Source: Ciborinia camelliae (Eukaryota > Ascomycota > Leotiomycetes > Helotiales > Sclerotiniaceae). From it: 64,000 nt of DNA. The DNA is taken from NCBI GenBank assembly GCA_025890175.1, contig JANPYM010000006.1, positions 1,882,234 to 1,946,233 of the forward strand, written 5' to 3'. The notes under the pieces were generated by a model that was not told the DNA's origin, made no database searches, and worked only from the letters and a program-made list of their open reading frames with translations. The position numbers were made by a program, and so were the translations under genes. Positions 8,261 through 20,167 of the stretch are shown here, piece after piece (the first letter of the stretch is position 1; each line of letters begins with the position of its first letter).

Positions 8261-11200
8261 TGCTTCCGCTTGGCTTTCATTCGTGAGACTGAACGTCATC
8301 TGTTGTTTTGTAGTTTTTGAAATAAAAGGTTTGTTGGGTAATTCGCTAGACACGCGGCCTAGGTTGGGGCTGTGAAGGTAGCGGCACAACTGGGGGGCGC
8401 TCGAGATTACTAAAGCTTCTCAGTACTGAGCCTTGTCGGGTGGTAGTTTTATGTCCTTCCGGACAAAGACCAAGATTACGCTAGTCTACTAGAGCCTGTA
8501 TGAATGTCTGGTTAGATATAAGCCTTTGTAAGATGGGATAAGGGAGTAGTAAATATGTACGCTGATTTAGACAATTTCCATTGACGTAACATTTCATGGT
8601 GACGAAGAGATCCTCATAGACGAAGATAATTCGAGACCAAAGGTCAGGAATCAAGAAAAGGCGAAAATATAAGTTATAATTTCGGCTTGAGGATTCGAGA
8701 ATCAGAAGAGCAGGGACCCAGAGAGAGTCTGCCAAGACGGCTTAGTTTGCTGCAATCCCTTGTGTGACGTTCGATTGGCGAGGGGAGAATAGAACCATGG
8801 TAGAGGTTGCAGCCTTTATGAGAGATCATAAAAGGCGGCTGTGTCGAGGTTGGGGACATAGGTGTTGACCTTTATTGACCTGCGAGCGATGCCATTTCCA
8901 TTAATAGAAGACATAGATACACTATTCATGTGCAATAAGATGGTAATACCAAGGTCGCACTAGGAAGAAAGTCATACTACTGTTGCTGGGTCAGCACTGG
9001 GACTTATCATATTCGAAAGAGAGATCGAAATTGTTCTGTAAACTTGGATGGCTGATGGGAATTGGGTGTAAGACTTACTCAATTGAAGATCGAATGGAAT
9101 TAGATAGAGCTCAAAAATACTCTATAGCGCATCATGAGTCTCATGAAGTAACACCATAGTTGTCACCACAACGTGGAAATTGAAGGAGATCAATATGCAG
9201 TTCGACGTCGTAGATAAAGAAGAGGTATGAAGGCTACCTGCATGGCGTTGAAAGCTTGAAGCAGCAGATGGCAGATGGTAATATCCCCGCACTCGGAGTG
9301 AATCTTGATCGATAGTCCGAAAGCCGAAAGCCCGAAAGGCTTTCTTTGCATACCGAGCCTCTGACACTCTTGAGTGAATGGGGGAGATGAAACCATATCA
9401 AGGAGGGTGATCTGTTTGGAACGTCCATTGGCTCTTCAACTCTCCAGGGCTCTTGTTGACACTTCTGAGTTTGGTTGATTCTGGTTGTTTGGTGCTACTA
9501 CTGAGTGAACATGTGACGTGACTCTTCCGACCAGATAAAATATGTAGTGAAGTAAAGACAGATGAAAAGCAGATCTTCTTAACGCCCTCTTGAGTATCTC
9601 AGCATTCACCTACGAAAAAAATTAAACAGTAGTGAGACGCGTTGTTTATTTCATGGGAATATAGAGAAAGCGCGTGAGAGAGAGCAATTGGAAGTTGAAG
9701 TTCGATAGAGTGGATACCAGCGGGGACTTTTCTCGCGAGAGTGGCCAACGACGAAGGCGGTTTATATGGGCGGCAGCTATAGAGACAAATTCAACAAGCT
9801 GAAGCAGAACTACCATTGTAGAATTTGATATTACCCAGTGTGCAGAAAAATAAAAATAAAATAGTATGGAGGGTGGGAACAGTCTACGTTGCACCTGATA
9901 ATGAAAGATCTCTTTTTTTTTATAATCACAGATATATGATTTCCATTGCACCCACCATCTATTTACTGCTCGTCTATATATTCTTAAGTTTGTGTACTTC
10001 CTTCACCAAACATATCCCCGTGGTACAGTGGTCTACGCCTCCACCTATGCCATAGTAATCGGGGCCCTCTCAATCGGGCCAAATAGGGGACAGTTTGGTA
10101 CAGTCATCTTATAGTACAGAGTTGATTGGGACTTACAGGGCTTCACGGCCTGTTGTGGTTTTGCCATTTTCTTCTTCATTTAATATTTTCTTTTTTTTGC
10201 TTCTTTGGAAGATGGATATCTTTTTGGCTCGGTTGGTCAAGCGACCTTCCAGCCAGCCCCCTTCAAAAACTATCCACCTCCTTCTCCGACGATCGCATCG
10301 TATCATAATAATTAGGTAGGTAACAACAGAAAAAGAATTTTCTGCCATGGCATAAACCTGAGCAGCTCATACAGTACATTTTTCTTGGATGACTCATGAT
10401 GTTAGTGGTTTTCACATCAAAATGTTACTCGGCTCCCCGGTGTGCTCGCCAGTGCTAGCAAGAGGGATGTAAATGCTTCACTCGAAAGTCTTACCACTTT
10501 GAAATGCTTATTTCTTCAATATAGTCTTCACGATTCAGAAAGTGGAGCTTTAACGAGATGGCCAATGTGAAAGAAGTGACATGGTGGAGTAGAATCATTC
10601 ACTGCAACTTCATCCTTTTTCTGCAGATATGTTGATGATTATTGCAATCCACAACATATAAGCCAGGGCTTTGTGACAGAGACGTCATCTAAACTTCTGC
10701 TGAGTTCATACCAAGATGGCTAGAACACCTATGGAACACTCACTGTTCAGGGTGCTGTCAATGTCTGAACTTAGTACCATATCAGAGTTGATCGCAGGCG
10801 ATAACCCCGCCGCAGTATGCGCTGCTTTTAATTCAGCGACACCATGATTGATCGGGAAACACAAACAACACCTCTTCTCTGGATACTTTGCATAAACCCA
10901 ACACTATTGAGTGCAGAAACCGACAATTGAAGTCGGAAGATACGAGACTGGCCATCCCACAGAACATTTAGGGGCGAGTAAAAAAGTTTAAACTTGGGAA
11001 GCAATCTAATTCCGATACATCTACTTGCTTGGCCTCGATAGACAATCGCAACGTAGAAGATTGACAAAGGCTAGGTTTCATGAGCACTAGCCCATTATCA
11101 AGCACCAATTCTCGTCCCAAACATGTTATTTTATTAAGGACACGCATTATGATAGAACTTGGGACTCGGGAGTCCGAGGTCGAGTGAAGAGAAATGCTCG

Positions 11201-11532
11201 GACATGGATATGACAGATCCTTACGGGTTTCGGATTTATATTACCCCTTTCGCTCCGATTGTCCTCTCATGCCCCTACCGACGTCCAGTACGTGCTTAAG
11301 TTTCGTTTCCTTACAATAACACTAGACAGATCAGAGCCCATTGGTCAAAACCAAGAACAGGATGTACGAGAAGCTGTTAAAGATTCTGATGTCGTTAACA
11401 TTGAGATCAAACTCTTTCCATAACCCCTGCAAAACACAAATCAAGTGCCTCGGCCCCACATTAGCCCATCATATAAGACATCACAAATCACTCCCTCTCA
11501 AGAGTTGCCTCAAACTCATAAAATATGTGAAT
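8261..11532. other. Long intergenic stretch, no convincing gene
   Basis: Several short overlapping ORFs (for example 8481-8859 and 9122-9428, minus strand) lack start context, splice signals and protein-like composition. A tRNA-like element lies at about 10015-10090. A T-rich tract is at 9910-9920. Otherwise nothing was recognised. Confidence 0.45.
10015..10090 (+). other. tRNA-like element (possible tRNA relic)
   Basis: TGGTACAGTGG at 10021-10031 matches the internal A-box consensus and sits in a D-arm-like GTA/TAC hairpin. A GGCCC/GGGCC stem enclosing TCTCAATC (10062-10079) resembles a T-arm with one extra loop base. TCCCC at 10015 can pair with GGGGA at 10086-10090, giving a 76-base unit. 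No proper anticodon stem can be drawn and two acceptor pairs fail, so a functional tRNA is unlikely. Confidence 0.3.
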
Positions 11533-13252
11533 ATGGATTCATCTGACTCAGAAAATGAAAATGATGCAAAGGTAAGGAGGTTTCTTTTCTTTTGCTCTAT
11601 GTTTGGATTTGGATTTTGCCAGCTGTCTTCTTTTCATACAATTCTTTTGGACTGCACTTCCATCTGGTTTGAACCTCCATTGATATCACGATTTCTATGT
11701 CACTTCTGAGCATTATGGTATGCATTTGGTTTTGGATGTAGAGAAGGTTTAGCTTACAAGGTTCATAGTCTATCGTATCTTCGCTCGGATCAGTGGTTTC
11801 CTCCCCTTCATCCCCTCACTCACCAACCTACCTCGCCGGTCACATACCCACAAAATGGTACCACCTTCACCTTCGTACCGTCACGCTCATCGCTCTTCCT
11901 ATTCTCTCCCTTGTCGGTATATTCGGAACCTTTATCATAGGAGGCAGTAACGGGACATTCGAACACATCACCAACCTTGTCGCCCAAGAAACGCCCCCCG
12001 CCGTGTTTCCTGATGCCAAATACTTATTAATGAAAGATTATACTGGTATTAAAGCTGTTGATAAGCAGCTGACCGTTTTGGTGACTTTCTTTGCGCCGGT
12101 TTGTGATCGTAAAAACGTTGCTTTATGGCTGAATAGTATTTACGGATTGGGACAGTTTGGAGGAGCGTGGACGTTATTGGTGATGGAGAGTTTGAGGAGT
12201 GGGAATAAGGGCAGAGCTGTTAGTTTGTATGTGATCCCTTGATGATTATTATATCCATTGCTCAACCCAATTTTTTATATTCTCGAGCGATACTCGGGCC
12301 ATATCAGATAAAATGGTTCATTTGGTTCAGGGACAATTTACTGACCAAACATAGCATCGGAACGGTTGGGGTTATTTTCCAAAACATCTCCTATGCAGTC
12401 ACAGTACCACTCTATCTATTTATCCACCTCCTAACATCACCCGTCGCAAAACCATTTCCAGGAACATATGCGAACAGCGTGCTTCTCATCTCACCCATAG
12501 ATCTAAAGATCCTACCACTCTCAATCATCCTAGCCTACATTGTACCATCGATTCTCATGGGTCTTGACGTTCCCTCCATAGTCTCAGGGTATACCCACCA
12601 AAAGCTCATTGCTCTCTGGCAACCCTTTCCAATCTGGACAATCCTCATTCAATGGACTCTCCGCTCATTATTCCAATTCATTGGATCGAAAACCGCCTCG
12701 AAAGGCTCAAAACAACCACTAGCACCCCAAGGAGCATCCTATCTCAACAACGCTAAACATGTCTACCGCTTCCTCCTTGCCTTTTGCATTTTGACGCACC
12801 TTCCTATCCTCCTGATTTCTCTCATCCCCGCCTCAGCCATCTCAGATATTCTACCTAAACTTGCTCCGTATGCCAGCCTCAATTTCTTCGATATATACAT
12901 CCCCTATTTCCCCTTTCCGCTTTCCCATCGAGTCTCCAATCTCGCAAGCGGTTCACATACATTTCTGCAATGGGATTTAGCAACGGGTTCCACGGCGCTC
13001 TTGCTATGGGCTATATTATTATATCGAAATGCCACGACTGAAAAGGCCATTGTAGATCCCAACACTAGTCTCCCATCATATCAGATCCGAGAGATGCTCG
13101 CGGGTGAGGGGAATAAAGCCAGTGCATTGAGGAGAAAGTTATTGGTTAAGATTGGTGTGTGGACGCTACTAGCTGGTCCAATTGGAGCCGTCATTGTGTT
13201 GTTATGGGAGAGAGATGAAATCGTACGACAGAAAATTAAGCAAGGTATTTGA
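11533..13252 (+). CDS. Polytopic membrane protein, fungal family of unknown function
   Basis: Proposed exons are 11533-11571, 11769-12226 and 12355-13252, giving 464 residues. The first exon encodes MDSSDSENENDAK before a GTAAGG donor. Acceptor CATAG at 11767-11768 restores phase, which is needed because the main frame has no ATG near its start. The second intron has donor GTATGT, a CTGAC branch and acceptor ACATAG. The protein has eight or nine hydrophobic helices, from TLIALPILSLVGIFGTFII near residue 55 to GVWTLLAGPIGAVIVLLW near residue 440. A short charged cytosolic tail ends in KQGI. The loop PPAVFPDAKYLLMKDYTGIKAVD and FQNISYAVTVPLYLF look conserved in style. It may be distantly related to membrane proteins found in terpenoid clusters, but no catalytic motif can be named, and no biosynthetic neighbours are present. 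Confidence 0.7.
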
Positions 13253-15756
13253 TTTGAGGTTGATAGTGTTGAGGTCTTGCCCAGGTGGCTATAGGGTAGT
13301 ACTAGAATAGGTATCTCCATGTAACAGGCTCCTTGGCAAAGCCCTGTCGGACTTCTATCCGAAAGTTGGATTTGGTTGAGATTTCTGGGTGAAGCCCGAT
13401 ACGAATCAAATTGTATAACATCAAATGCGGGTGCGTTTGTGGACGTTGATTGATGTGTTTTTATATGAAATGTATACTACCTTCCTCTCTGGTCCCTCTC
13501 AAATTTTAATTCTTTTCCTGGTTTCAAATACATCTGGTTTCAAATACATATATATATTTCAAGTAATAAATAATCTACATCAATCTTCAGAATCTACATG
13601 AGTAACAAATGACAACACAGCACAGCGGAAATCCCCCACGCACAAGCATAACACCACTCCAGGGGACAAAAATGTCCGTGTCGCACCTAACCAAAAAATT
13701 ACTTAAACTCTGTGTCCTGGTACCTCCTCACTGCCACCACCCCAAAATAAAACCAAGACAATCCATTTCTGCACGCAACATTTCACCACCGCTCAAGAAT
13801 CTGCAAGTAGTGAGGGGCCATGATTTCAGGATTTTTGTTTGCCCCCCAGCTGCGAGGCGATGGTGGGCATGAAATTTCCCAGATTCAATCACTGATCTGA
13901 TAATCACATCTCGTAGCACGACATCTGTAAGTACCTAGGTACTAGGTAGGTAGTAGGTAACCTTGGGGGTAAATCCAGTTTCCTGTTTTCTGTCATTCCA
14001 AGTTTGGCAGCGGAATAAGGATTTTAATATATATTTGTATCCGATGCTGTAAGGGACCGCGAATTATATGGAGGTACTAGATATAGTGTTTGGATGTGGT
14101 AGGTGGGATTGTGATCGTCTAGAGAGACGTTTCACGGGAGGGGACATGTCTGGTATGATATTGGACAATTTGGACTGGACTGGACTGGGTACGACAGGAC
14201 GGGATGGGATGGGATGGAAGGATTTGATGAGGAGATCTCAAATGTAATAGGTTGGAGAAGAGACAGTTTTACCCCCAATTGATAGCGGTAATGGGCTATT
14301 TGATGGACGGCGGCAGTGAACCTTAAGACAGTGAAGGCAGTGAAGTTCATTCGTTGGTTTGTTTGCTGGCTGGCTCGATTAATCCTTGGATGGAATCGGA
14401 TGGATGGATAAATCTACAAACGGAACGACGCACCCACCAAGCATGCGGGATTGATTGATTGATTGCTTAAATCAACGAGTACGAGTACAACCTTCCATTA
14501 CCTTACCTTACCTTACCTTACCTTTGGAAAGGCCTTTCCAATTACTTTTCAAGCTCTCGTATGGTGTACCTATCAGAAACTGGGGGTGTTTTTGATCACG
14601 TACAAGATTATCTTCGCGGCAGTGGCAGTGAAATGTACGTAGCAGAAGTACCCGACGAAAGTACGAATGAGATTGATGTCTGTTCCATCTGAAGGTTTGG
14701 GAAGCTTAGGTAGCTGGAGTAGGTAACGTCAATAGTAATCTGATCTGGAACAACATTTACTACCTAATAAGTTATTCCATACTCAAGAATGAATTTCAGG
14801 TCCCGAGGTCAGATCAGATCCGATCCGATCAGATCATTTAGCATACCTAAGCTGATACAGTATTGATATTGACATTATTCACCCCCAAGACTCATTTGAC
14901 CAATCACAAATCCCGAAGATGATTAACTTAACCTTGGAACTTATAAATAACGATTTTGAAGAAGGCTTTTCGAATGATCGGCATGGTTCTTTGATAGAAG
15001 CTATTGATGAAGCTATCCTCCTTCTGTCCATTTTGACGTCTCCCTCGACCAGGATTGTAGATCCTGTACTGGATTGAACTAATAAGCTGGCTGCATGATT
15101 CTCTGTAATATATGTAATATATGTAATAGGTGTAATATGTGTGATATAATATGATATTATTTCCAAAATAGAGTCTGGATCATCGTCCTTACCTTGCGTT
15201 CAATGCCACACCTGCCAAAATCTACACCTATTCACTACTTCACTACTACTTTACTTCACTAGACTGCTCCCTTCTCCCTACCCTTAGCACTCCCTCGGGA
15301 AAAATCCATCTACTCAACTTCAACTCATACACATACATACCACTTTATCAAACAACATCCATTCTAAATACTATTCTATAGGTATACTTGATCATTACTA
15401 TAGATCATACACACATACACAGAACAATCACATACATTTTTGCGAATCATACATTCAACCAGCACGATTATTCAGCCTTATCGCTTCTTATCGCATCAAT
15501 TCCATCCAAGCATCTTCCAAGCCTTGCTATCGATGACAAGCCGAGGAATTAATCTTCCAGCCTAGGTATTCCTGGTCCATCAATCATCTTTTTGATTCAG
15601 TTCTCACTGGCTCTTCGATTTATCTTAGGACTGCCCTTCCTCAACTTCCGAATCAAACTTTTGCTTTTAAAAGTCTATATTTCTTTCACTTGCGTTGCGT
15701 CACAGCTTTTCAATACCTTTTCAACTCGAGGATATATCTTTCCGCCATCCGTTGCG
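13253..15756. other. Intergenic with simple repeats
   Basis: It contains an AT run at 13550-13556, a CCTTA run at 14501-14523 and GATCAGATC/GATCCGATC runs near 14811-14836. From about 15200 a pyrimidine-rich stretch looks like the promoter and leader of the MIF-like gene. The hydrophobic in-frame extension upstream of ATG 15757 lacks its own good start and is taken as leader. Confidence 0.45.
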
Positions 15757-16904
15757 ATGTCAAGAACAGCAAGTTACGAGCGTATATCCAACAAATACGA
15801 ACCCCCTTCGAAGGGTATAGTCGACATCTATTCACAAAAGGGCTTTGTCGTGGATAGCAACGGTAATTCACGGTGTGTAAAATCGCTCGTTGAGTTGCCC
15901 GTCCAGTTACCACCTTCACCAACCGACAGTGACAAGATGGATATCAGTCGACCAGCCACATCGCCCTCTCCGATCATCATTGAAGGTCATCGACTTACTA
16001 GAGAGATTTCACGCGGCACACCTGGTGATATTACCAGGAGCATGCCGAAATCAGCAGAGCAGAAACAGTTGGCGAAGAAGAGGAGCCAGTATTATGGTGA
16101 TGCGTTTGCATATCGAGAACCGGCCAGCAGTGCGAGGGAGAGGGTTAGCAGGGATAGTATGGTACTTTGTGAACTGGTGACAAATGTTATTGTGAGTTGT
16201 CCCCTTTGTCTTTTTTTGTTCTACTGTTCCCTGCATTCCCTCTACTTCATCCTTTCAAAAACAGCCACTAAGACTATGTGAAATAGATGCGAGAAGAACA
16301 CACTCTTCTTACGAGTCTCTCCAATATCCTTTCAACCCGCTATCAACGTCCCGAATCCTCTATTTTTGTTACCCTCAAACACTCCGCATGCTTCATCGTA
16401 GCTGGCACTTTCGAACCTGCATATATCATGACTATAACTGCGCTTCCATCACAAATGCAACCAGTTACAAACAAGAGGAATGCATCGCTGTTGCAAAATT
16501 ATATGGCCACTACCGAATTATATGTTGAGCCAGAGCGTGGTATCATTAAGTTTGTGCCATTGGCAGAGGAGAACTTCGCGACAAACGGAAAGACTGTTGC
16601 TGGTGAGATAGAAGAATTAGAACGAGAGGTTGCGAACGACAACTCAGGATTAGGACGCTTGCATCCATCGGGGACTGTCAAGAGTAAGAAGAGGATGAGC
16701 ACAAAGTCCACCAGGAGTCTTAAGACCAAGCATTTGCAAACGCATGAAGAATATACCCCGTCCGTTAGTTCGCGAGCGACACCACCATTGCCGCCTATGC
16801 CATTTGAATCGAGTGCGTTAGATAAAAAGGCATTGACTGTGCAAAAGTTAGGAAGAAGAAAGAGTTTTATGGCTGCCGTTTTTGGAACAAAGTCAAAGTA
16901 TTGA
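15757..16904 (+). CDS. MIF/tautomerase-fold protein with long N-terminal extension
   Basis: Exons are 15757-16191 and 16287-16904. The intron (95 bp) has donor GTGAGT and acceptor AATAG in phase 0. The product is 350 residues. Residues 1-133 are a disordered Ser/Pro/Arg-rich extension. A MIF-like domain spans about residues 134-255, with VLCELVTNVI, YQRPESSIFVTLKHSACFIVAGTFEPAYIMTI and PERGIIKFVPLAEENFATNGKTVAGEIEELE. MIF-family proteins are trimeric keto-enol tautomerases acting through an N-terminal proline. Here the domain is internal and the equivalent position reads SMVLC, so a classical catalytic proline appears absent. The C-terminal tail (about 255-350) is basic, with GRRKSFMAAVFGTKSKY at the end. 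Fungal proteins of this layout are usually annotated L-dopachrome tautomerase-related. The activity of this one is uncertain. Confidence 0.85.
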
Positions 16905-19900
16905 AGAGTTTGGAATGGCATACATGAGAAAGATGATTCAATAGAACATCTTCAGGATATTATAAGTTATTGGGCGTGCATAGCGACCCACAAAAGCACG
17001 AAAAGCGCTTGCATTGTTGTGCGATGGAGTTTACAGGGGGTTTAGGATGCCTTGAATGGATATGATTGATAGGGAGGCATGAGATTGGATTTTCGGTGGA
17101 TGCTTCACTGGTTGGATATGGCGTCACATCATCACATGATAGGAATGGAGCCATCATGGATGGATGCATTACTTTGGCTTCTCTTTTTACCTAATCTGGC
17201 TATGAAACAAAAGTACAAGGGAGAGAGGGAACTTTTTCATTTGGGCGGGGGGATGGGATGATTGAGATGAGATGATTAATGTTAATATAGTATGATGTAG
17301 AAATTAAAACCGCTACTGTGACTGATCTGGGCTGGGCTGGGCTGGCTATAAGGCTTGACAGGCAGACAGGCAGGATGTTCATTCATTCATACAATCAATG
17401 CTTGCCTGAGTATCTCGTATTAATGAAAGTAGTTCATGAAATCATGATCACTGTTTGTCACTTGTAAATTGTACCTGCCCTGTATGCGTATGTATGTACC
17501 TAGGTATGTATGTATGTATTTGCCCCTAATGCAAATCATCATCATCGTCATGGGTAGGTAGGTAGGTACCTTGCTTATCATTAGCATTGCATTGCATATA
17601 TGGGTTCTGATTGCGAGAAATGAAGATGATGAAAAGGAAAAGGAAAATGGAAGAAAAGAAGAGGAAAGAAAAGAAGAGGAAAGAAAAGAAGAGGAAAGGA
17701 AAGAATATTTTTTACGGCTGGCTGGCTGGCTGGCTGGGCTTGAGGTTTGAGGCTGGTGGTAGGGTTTTATGTTATCTATAGGTAGGGAATGGAAGGGAGG
17801 GAATGGAAGGGATAATGTTACCTAGGGATTCGAGAGCCTAATTATATTGATAAGGAAAAGCAAGATACCCGAAACCCAAGACTATGGTACGGGTACGGGA
17901 GTTTAGGGAGGTACCTACATACGGGTAGGGACTCTCGGTAGGGGGGGAGGTAATCTCGGATTTCGGATGAGATGAGATGAGATGAGATGTTACTCTCCAT
18001 AGGTGGTATACCCACATTATTAACTGGTGGCTAAGCTAAAGTCTCGGGAGGAGGTACCGGTTGGTATGAGGTGGGAGGTACAGGTAGGTAGGTAGGTACT
18101 GTATACTGTGTAATGTGTAAAGTAATGTGTTTATTGATGGCTTCGGCTTCTCGGGAAGGGGGGGAAGAGGTGGAGGGGGCTTGATGTAGGTAGGTTGATG
18201 TAGGTACTGTAAGGGTAAGGCTAAGGCTAAGGCTTAAGGCTATTAAATTCGGAGTACTGGTAACTGGTTCCGGGTGATTGGGTCGGTGATTAGATTTATA
18301 TCTATACTCGATAGTGATTGATAGTGATAGGTCTTGGTTGGGCTTTTGGAGAGGAGGTGGTTTCTTTTTGTTCATGTCATGTATTGGGCAATCATGATCA
18401 GATATTGAGAAACATGAGTAAGAGGAGGATATGTACAGGATAGATAGGTCTTCGGAGTGAATTATTGTATGGATGGATGGATATGATTAAATTCAAATAT
18501 CACTGTTGTATGTATATAAAGATAATTTTAGAACTGATTCAGAAAATAAATGACCTTGATGGTTTTTGTTTTTGATCTCGTTGATCTTGATCTTGATCTT
18601 AAAAGATTTATATTATATGCAGACTTTAATCAATCTGCTTCTCGGTTGATTGTAACTTCACCTTCTGCCCACCAAAAACTGCGTTGCCTTGATGCATAGA
18701 CCAACCAAGAAACAGAACACCTCAATTTCTCTCTTTTCTCCCAAACCATCACCAAAATTTCTTCAACTCTTTCATCAAACCACAACTTCAGATTGCAGAG
18801 GAAGGATTTTCTACAAATTTGTTCGGTTCATTCTACTGTATTGATAAAGAGAGAGAGAGAAGCCTTGTCTGTCAAAAAGGAAGATTCTGAAACAAAAGAA
18901 ACCTTTAGTGAGTGATCTGTTCAGCCCCGGTCCACCAGCCACCACCTGGCATGCTTCTGAAATATTGACAGCACATCTTTCTATTCACTCCCAGTCTCCC
19001 AAGATGCAAGAGAAAAAGATCTTTCATACTGATTGGAGATTATCATAGTTCACAATACAACTATAGTCTTGAAAGGGTCAAGATCCGCAAGGGATCTATC
19101 TTTTGAGTTCTCTCCACCACCAACATTCCACCACCAAAACTCAATCTGAGATATCAACAACGACATCCATCATGGAGGTATGAAGAAAGTCTTTCCTTTC
19201 TTTCTACACACGTTCATTTGAAATTGGCATTCTTGGTCATATCTTTTTTTCTTCTTTTATCTTTCTTCTTCTTGGGATTGAAGATTAGGGGTGGTGACAT
19301 TCTTGCATTTTTCCGGGATTACCTTCTTATCACGGGTATGCACAAATGAATCCTTTCAGGCCACGATCATGTCTCTGCCTCAATCAGTATGGGGAAATGT
19401 GTACAATTGCTGGCTCCACTAGGCACCCCCTTTGCATTTCTCTTCTTCTGCATGTGGTGTATTGGTTTCTTCTTTGTGTCTGTCTGATTTGTACCAATGC
19501 ACACACACACATATATATATACCTATATATAAGCAAAGCATAAGCTTCAATGATGCCGGAGGTGCCGATATTCATTATTGCTTGTTGTCCTAGTTGACTT
19601 ATATTATATTTGTTCTTTACATGTTTTGGGGTGAAGAATACATACTTCAAGACTCATTTTTGACTCATTTCAACTCATTTTCTTTGACAAGTGTCACTTG
19701 GAAGGAACTGGAGGAGTCATTCTGGTGTTTGGATCCTGTGCATACCCGTTCTAGGCTCCCATACAAATTCAAAATTTGGAGACAGAGTACAATTCGGTAT
19801 TTATCCGAGACTTTTGTATGAGTGCCGACTTTGATGTTGGACAAATAAATAGTGGAAGTTGACTTATAGCTTTCTGCTTGTATCTTGACAAGGCTGAAGG

Positions 19901-20167
19901 GATTGTTTTTGGGAATTTCACTTTCGGATGGTTGTTGTGATGTGATTTGCCTGGAGGATCGATCTATTTCCGGCAAACATCATTTCACCATATCACCACA
20001 ACAATTATTGAAGATTGAATCTCAGTCGATATCACACCACAATTCACAGCCTTCATTGATCTCCTCCCTTCTTCTCAGTTACCTGTCTCCACTTGTCACA
20101 CATTGCGCAAAGTTCCATTTATCACTGGTGCAATTTTTATTTTGTTTTTCTTTAAAGTATAATCATA
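16905..20167. other. Long intergenic region with many simple repeats and a probable long Gtr2 leader
   Basis: Between 17,340 and 18,250 there are many short runs: TGTA, GGTA/TAGG, GAAAAGAAGAG, GGCTGGCT, GGGATT and AAGGCT. From about 18,650 the composition turns pyrimidine- and CACCA-rich, as in fungal promoters and leaders. At 19171 the sequence ATGGAGGTATGA is either a three-codon upstream ORF or the last ATG of a leader exon before a GTATGA donor. No protein-coding gene is supported. Confidence 0.45.
17634..17740 (+). repeat. GAAAAGAAGAGGAAA and GGCT simple repeats
   Basis: A purine block built on GAGGAAAGAAAAGAA is repeated at about 17654-17704. A (GGCT)n tract follows at about 17717-17738. 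Confidence 0.8.

Noticed and set aside
9122..9428. Three overlapping minus-strand ORFs
   Set aside because: Overlap in three frames, no start context, no splice signals and no protein-like composition.
15592..15756. Hydrophobic N-terminal extension of the MIF-like gene (MIQFSLALRF...)
   Set aside because: It starts without an ATG, and the sequence is a CT-rich leader. MSRTASYERIS at 15757 is the better start.
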